Below are positions 58,301 through 64,000 of a DNA stretch of 64,000 bases, one piece after another. The stretch is from contig NW_004624796.1 of assembly GCF_000247695.1 (NCBI RefSeq), positions 149,460 through 213,459 of the forward strand, written 5' to 3'. A program made the position numbers and the translations under genes. Every line of letters begins with the position of its first letter. Positions within the stretch are counted from its first letter, which is position 1. Below the pieces are notes generated by a model. It ran no database searches. It saw only the letters and a list, made by a program, of their open reading frames with translations, and was not told the origin of the DNA. This DNA is from Heterocephalus glaber (lineage: Eukaryota; Chordata; Mammalia; Rodentia; Bathyergidae).

Positions 58301-60449
58301 CATGTTATTTTAAATTGTTGCAACCAATTGAAAAATTATTGACCACTTTGACTGAAATATTACAGATACATATTTTTTATTGTTCTCAATTTTTTTATCA
58401 CAATGAAATTCCTTCTTCAGCAAATATTTTTGGAAACGATGAACTATCTTAATCTACACACTCAAAAACATACATGAATTTAAAAATTACTGTAGAGCAC
58501 TTTTCAAATTTTAACCATAATTAATGAATCAAAAATTAAAATTGAAAGAAGACCAGTTCAACTTTCACACTAACTAAATACTTTTTGATTTTACTTCTTA
58601 GCATTATGCCCAGACCACCCAATTGTGAAGAGGGCATAATCTTGACAAGCGCATATGAAAAAAAAGTAGCTATGCTACTCAATGAAGCATAAATAATTAG
58701 TAGGTATTGGAAATTATGTTACTATTCACCACATTATAGCTATTACATATTATATATCTTTTAAAAAACTATCAATAATTATGCATGAGGAAATATAGAA
58801 AATTATTTAATTTATGATGTTCAACATTATTCATAGGAAACTAGGAAAATTTTTCATTTGTCTAAATTTTGTGATAGTTGGGTAAACTGGTGCATTGATA
58901 GAATGGATTATGAAAGCAATGAAATAGAACATATAAATTTTATATTAATGAAGAATTTTAAAATGGAAAACTAAGGAATTTTAATGTGCCAAGGAAAAAT
59001 AGAGGATATCCTAAAATTTAAAAAAAGTATGCTTGTACAGGGACACTATAAAAAATGCACACTGCAAATTGTATGTAGTGAATTTTTCTGAGACGTGAGT
59101 GATTTTTTTCAATCTCTTGTCTTAGACAGGCTACCATATGCCCACTTCTCTACAATTCAGTATTCTGTAATTAATGCTTATCACTTTTGCAATTTGAGGA
59201 AAGTGTTTCTTTATAAAAAAAAGGAAAACATTACCTTTCACAATTTAAATAGAATAGAATTTCCTGACAGATAACAACACTATAAACTCTAATTCACATT
59301 GATTTTGTCAATCCTATAAATCTCACTTGGAATGTGTCAGTTTCATTCATTATATTTTACCCAGAATTTAATATTTGCTTATGTCTTCTCATGAAATGTA
59401 ATCTGGGCTATGGTTTGTCTTCACTTCACTTGGGTCATACTTACTGGACATTGTCACTATCTCTCACCGCTCTGGATATTATCATTTTTCTTTGCTTGGA
59501 ATTAAACCTTGCACTTGCCCTGGTTTCCTATTGATTTCCTTGGATGTGGTAAGCTATGTCAAACTCTTTGAATGGCCTGGACACTGGGCCAGAACTACTG
59601 TGTTGCAAGTATGCCACATCTCACATCTCAAACTTCTTAACAACTTTCAATGAAGAAATTTACTCTTCTCTTTTGCCTTGGCTCAGATTTTCTAAGGTAG
59701 CTTGGAGAAAAACCTTGGGGTTCTCATCTAGCTATACGATCTTTACTGCGATGTGAAGGTGCAAAGTGCCCTGGTCACTTTCAGTTTCTGGTCTCTCCTT
59801 TCTTTATCTCAGATGAATAAAGTAACTTACACTTCCTCTGCTGTAGCTTTAAGGAGAAATAAAAATGTGGAGCAGGATAAATCTATTTTTATATTTTAAA
59901 AGAGTCTGGAAATTTGATGTGACTTGGAGGCCAAGTTAAATGAATGAAGAAGTGAAAACATCAGTTTAATACATGAAGAATTGTTATATTAATTAGTATA
60001 CATTTGAAGGAGTTTATATTAATCCTAAAATTATTCTCAGATTCTCAAAGCTTAAATATTTTAAAGAAATGAATTCTACAGAGCTTTCCTATATTTAAAA
60101 TATTGGCGCGTATCCAATCTCTGTTTTGTTATGATCAATTTTATGGTATCCATGAGTGAATCACACTATTAGCTCTGCAAACTAAGAATGCTGTCTCAAT
60201 ATAGTGTGGATAAATGTCCATACATTATTTTATGTGGGTAATATATTTAGTTATATATTTGCTTTTCATTATATTTAAATTATTGTATTAGAGACATTTC
60301 AATCCTGATCATTTTTGGAAAATGTCTGGAGAGCAATTTACTGTGTCGTAGATGAGAACCAAGGCCTTGAGTGGGCACTCTGGTCACTAATCACAGTTTC
60401 AAGTGTTTATATCTCACCCAAATTATTTTTATTGTTATTTTAAATTTCA
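58301..60449. other. AT-rich upstream flank of AKR1C, no gene recognised
   Basis: No conserved coding frame and no clear SINE. The short open frames around 59334-59756 lack codon-level similarity to anything I know. Distal regulatory elements of AKR1C could lie here but none is identifiable by eye. Confidence 0.5.
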
Positions 60450-60482
60450 GTCTTTTATTTTTAAAAATTAATTTTATTTGTG

Positions 60483-60483
<1 letters not shown>

Positions 60484-60527
<44 letters not shown>
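60484..60527. repeat. (TA)n microsatellite at the L1 3' end
   Basis: About 22 uninterrupted AT units between the L1 3' UTR and its A-rich tail. Long and pure, so likely length-polymorphic. Confidence 0.95.
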
Positions 60528-60528
<1 letters not shown>

Positions 60529-60880
60529 CATTCATCACATGGAAGTTGTACCTGTACATTATATATCTTGATTCTTCTTTTTTCCCATTTCCCTCCCCTC
60601 CCTTCAACCCCTTTTCCTTTCCTTATTTCCAAATCCTTTTTCCATGGTTTTTCCTTATATTCTCTTTTTTCTTTTTCCCTTCCTTCCTTTCCACTTCCCA
60701 TTCAAATATTTTTTCCTATTTCAAAATATCTACTCTATATTTTGGTACTTATTTACAATTTTTTGGTTTCTTATACCACAGGAACCATGTGATATTGGAA
60801 CGTGTGTGTCCAATTTATTTCAATTAAGTGTATAATCTCAAGGTGCATTCCTTTACCTAGAAATGTCTGAAGTTTATTCT

Positions 60881-60970
60881 TTTTTTTTTTTTTTTTGGTA
60901 CCGGGGATTGAATTCCAGTCCTCGTGCTTGTGCAGCAGGCAGCGAAACCACTGAGGTAAATCCCTGGCCC
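60881..60970 (-). mobile_element. ID SINE inserted in L1 ORF2, with 13-bp target duplication
   Basis: Complement reads GGGCCAGGGATTTACCTCAG, an A-box, then a decayed B-box region (GGAATTCAATCCCCGG) and an A tail of about 16. A perfect target duplication TGAAGTTTATTCT flanks it (60868-60880 and 60971-60983). The insertion follows the codons for YSAIKENKL of the host L1. Confidence 0.93.
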
Positions 60971-63900
60971 TGAAGTTTATTCTCTTTAATAGCAGAGTAG
61001 TACTCCATTCTATATTTTAAAAACCACATCATCTTTATCCATTCATTTGATGGGCATTTGGGCTGTTTCCAAGATTTAGCTATCATAAACTATGCTGCTA
61101 GAAATATGAGTGTGCATATATCACACTGGTTTGATGCTTTTGAATCTTTTGGGAAGATACCCAGCAGGGGAATATCTGGGTCAAATGAAAACTTCAGTCC
61201 TAGTTTTCTGAGGAATCTCCACACTGATTTACATAGTGGTTGCACTAGTCTACAATCCCACCAAAGGTGGAGAAGAATTCCTTATTCCCTACAGCCCTGC
61301 TAGCATTGTTATTGGTTGATTTCTTGATAATAACTATTTTTTTTTTGGAGTGAGATGGAATCTCAGTGTTTTAATTTGCAACTCTCAAACAACCAGTGAT
61401 GTTGAATATTTTTTCATATATTTATTTCCCATTTTTCCTTCTTCATCTGAGAAGTGTCTATTCATTTCAGGTGCTTGTTTTTGGATTGGGTCTTTAAATG
61501 TGAGGGATCTGATTTTTTTTTAGTTCTTTATATATTCTAGATAGTAGTCCTTTCTCCGAGGAACAGCTGGTAAACAGTTTTTCCCACTCTATGGGTTGTC
61601 TGTTCACTTTGTTGGTGTTTCTTTTCCTGGGAAAAAGCTTTTTAATAAGATGGACCTCAGTTTTTGATTCTTTGTAATATCTCCTATGTGACCGGTGTTT
61701 TGTTCATAAAGTCTTTGCCTACACCTATGTCTTCAAGAATTCTACCTATTTTGTGTTCCAGCAGATGTAGTGTTTCTGTTTTAATATTGAGATATTTGAT
61801 CCATTTCATTTTTAGTTTAGTGTATGGTGGGAGATATGGGTCTGGCTTTAGTTTTTGGCATGTAGAAAGCCAGTTTTTCCAGCACCATTTTATTAGAGGC
61901 TGTCTTTCTTCCAGTGAAGGTGTTTGGCCATTTGTCAAATGTAAGGTGACTGGGCGTATTTGGAGTGGTTTATGCATCTTCTGGTCTGTTTCAATGATCT
62001 TCAGGTAAGGGTTTATTTTTATTTTCATTTTTTTGCCAGTACCATGCTGTTTTTATCACTGTAGCTTTGCAGTATAATTTCAAGTCAGTAATTCTGATGC
62101 CCCTGACTTGTCTTTGTTGCCCAGCAATGCTTTTACTATTCTAGGTTTCTTATGGTTCCAAATAAATTTTAGGATTGTTTTCTCTAATTTGCTGAGATAT
62201 ACTATTGGTATTTTTGATTGGGATTGCATTAAATCTGTATAATAATTTAGGGAGTATGTTCATTTTCACTATATTGGTTCTTCTTACTCAAGAACAAGGG
62301 ATATCTTTCTATTTTCTGATATTTTCTTCTGTCTCCTTTTTCAATAATGTAGTTTTCAATGTAAAGTTCTTCTACTTCCTTCATTAGATTGACTATTATT
62401 TCATTTATTTGGATACTATTGTGAAAGATGTGGTTTCCCTAATTTCTCTCTCAGTGAGTTTGTCATTTGTGTACAGGAATGCTCTTGATTTTTGAGTGCT
62501 GACCTTGTATCTTGCTATGCTACTGAAACATTATTAAATCTAGAAGTCTTTTGGTGGAGTTTTTGGAGTACACTATGTAGAGTATCATCTCATCTGCAAA
62601 TGATGATAGTTTTTCTTTTCCTATTCTTTTTATTTCTTTCTCTTGTCTAATTGCTCTGGCTAATATTTCCAAACCTATATTGAATAAGAGCGGTGATAGT
62701 GGAATTCTTGTCTTGTTCCTTAAAGTACAAGCTTTCAATTTTTGACCGTTTAATGTGATGTTGGCTGTTGGTTTGTCATAGACGGTTTTTATCAGATTGA
62801 GATAAAGACCATCTATTCCAATTTTCTGTAGGATTTTTATCATGAATGGATGTTGGGCTTTCTCAAATGCTTTTTCTGCATTTATTGAGAAGATCATATG
62901 GTTTTGCCCCCTTGGCTTTATTGGTATGATATATTACATTTATTGATTTGCCTATGTTGAACCATCCCTGTATCTCTGGGAAGACTTCTACTTGGACATG
63001 TTGTATAACCTTCTTGATGATTTGCTGGATTCTGTTTGCCAGTAACTTATTGAGGATTTTTGCAACTATGTTTGCTAGGGAGATTGGCCTGTAGTTCTCT
63101 TTTTTCATTGGATCTGTCTCTGGTTTTGGTATCAGAGTAAAGCTTGCATCCAGGAATGAGTTCAAAAGTATAACTTTCCTTTCAATTTTATTAAAGAGTT
63201 TGAGGAGGAGTAGCATTAGGTTTTCTCTGAGTATCTTGTAGAATTCAGTGGTGAATCTGTCATTTTTTTAAGGTAGATTTTTAATTACACCTTCAATTTA
63301 ATTGATTGATACTGGGTTATTTAGAATCTTTATATCTTCTTGATTCAGCCTTGGTAATTCGTATATATCTAGGAATCTGTACATCTCTTCTGTGTCTTTC
63401 ATCTTATTAGAATACAGATTCTTGAAGTAGTTATTGGAGATCTTCTGGATTTCTGCATGCTCTGTTGTGATTTCACCCTCTTCATTCCTAATTATATGGA
63501 TTTGAGTCTTTTATTTTTTAAATAGGTTGGCTAAGGGTTTGCCAATTTTATTTAATCTCTTAAAAAAACAACTCTTTGATTCATTGATTCTTTGTGTTGT
63601 GTTCTTTGTCTCCATTGCATTAATTTCTGCTCTAATATTTTAATATCCCCCCTTGAACGACCTTTGGTCTTGACTTGCTCTTCTTTTTCTGGAAGCTTCA
63701 TGTTCAACATTAGGTTATTTACTTGAGTTTGCTTTGTTTTCTGATGTAGGAATTTACTACTATAAATTTCCCTTGTAGGACTGCTTTCATTGCATCTCAC
63801 AAGTTCCAGTATGTTGTATTAGCATTATTGTTTAATTGTAGAAACTGTCTAATTGCTTCTCTAATTTTATCTTTGATCTATTAATTGTTCAGGAGTATAC

Positions 63901-64000
63901 ATTTACGTAGCCTGTGTTTATGTAGTTTGTTATGTTTATGTATGCAATTAAACTGGAGATCAATAGCATAAGAAACTGCAAGAACTTCACAAACACATGG

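Larger units (their letters stand above)
60450..63930 (-). mobile_element. LINE-1, 5'-truncated, minus strand (ORF2 reverse transcriptase to 3' end)
   Basis: Minus-strand ORF2 pieces in order: PRISLA-type RT segment ([20 protein letters not shown], near 63090), [32 protein letters not shown], the active-site motif as FADEMILYI (family FADD, second Asp changed to Glu, near 62600), and the C-terminal WKQPKCPSNEWIKMMW and MEYYSAIKENKL (60990-61070). The purine-rich 3' UTR (60560-60720) and a tail near 60450-60480 follow. Stops and frameshifts break it. The 5' end near 63930 is approximate. Confidence 0.88.

Noticed and set aside
62520..63216. Two reverse-transcriptase-like open frames as genes
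   Set aside because: They are broken pieces of LINE-1 ORF2; the active-site FADD motif is altered and the frames are out of register.
1..64000. Bacterial, phage or plasmid features
   Set aside because: GT-AG introns, SINEs, LINEs and LTRs show a mammalian nuclear sequence; operon, Shine-Dalgarno or CRISPR annotation does not apply.

Overview
The window is nuclear DNA from a placental mammal, almost certainly a rodent. It has one split gene with GT-AG introns and a dense layer of SINEs, LINE-1 and LTR elements of rodent type. Among these are tRNA-Ala-like ID elements, B1-like and B4-like (B1 plus ID) SINEs, MIRs and MaLR-type LTRs. The ID subtype carries the variant core 'TTTCGCCGCCTGCTGC'. 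It does not look like the ID elements I associate with mouse, rat or squirrels. A castorimorph such as beaver is my best guess, but that is inference from memory.

The only intact protein-coding gene I can support is an aldo-keto reductase of the AKR1C (hydroxysteroid dehydrogenase) family. It lies on the minus strand from 58046 (start codon) to 45103 (stop codon) in nine exons. The joined coding sequence is 972 nt and encodes 323 residues, exactly the family length. Every exon length and splice site fits, and the catalytic tetrad Asp50/Tyr55/Lys84/His117 and the NADPH-binding residues are present. About 45 kb downstream of it (1-45 kb) and 6 kb upstream (58-64 kb) contain no other intact gene that I recognise.

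Layout. 1-16 kb: old L1M/HAL1-like sequence, a 170-bp direct repeat 2 kb apart, a MaLR-type LTR, and a long antisense L1 (11.5-14.4 kb) carrying two ID elements and a GC-rich 341-bp insertion. 16-33 kb: mostly unremarkable sequence with SINEs, old L1 pieces, a rearranged L1 (26.6-27.5 kb) and a solo LTR (28181-28756) that splits a B1-like SINE. 33-41 kb: a nearly complete MaLR-type element (33.85-36.01 kb), MIRs, an ID in an L1 tail, and a processed pseudogene of NTAN1 (39340-40295) containing a 100-N assembly gap, followed by a second MaLR fragment. 41-45 kb: an old L1 piece and GC-richer sequence of unknown nature. 45.1-58.05 kb: the AKR1C gene, whose introns hold a B1-like SINE, a small DNA transposon, three antisense L1 tails and a degenerate tRNA-Arg-like sequence. 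58-64 kb: AT-rich promoter-side sequence, then a 5'-truncated antisense L1 with a clean ID insertion.

I found no previously undescribed system. The points most worth checking are the AKR1C member's identity, the NTAN1 retrocopy and what it implies about the gap size, the solo LTR with its tandem U3 repeat, the tRNA-Arg-like relic, and the unexplained GC-rich insertions.
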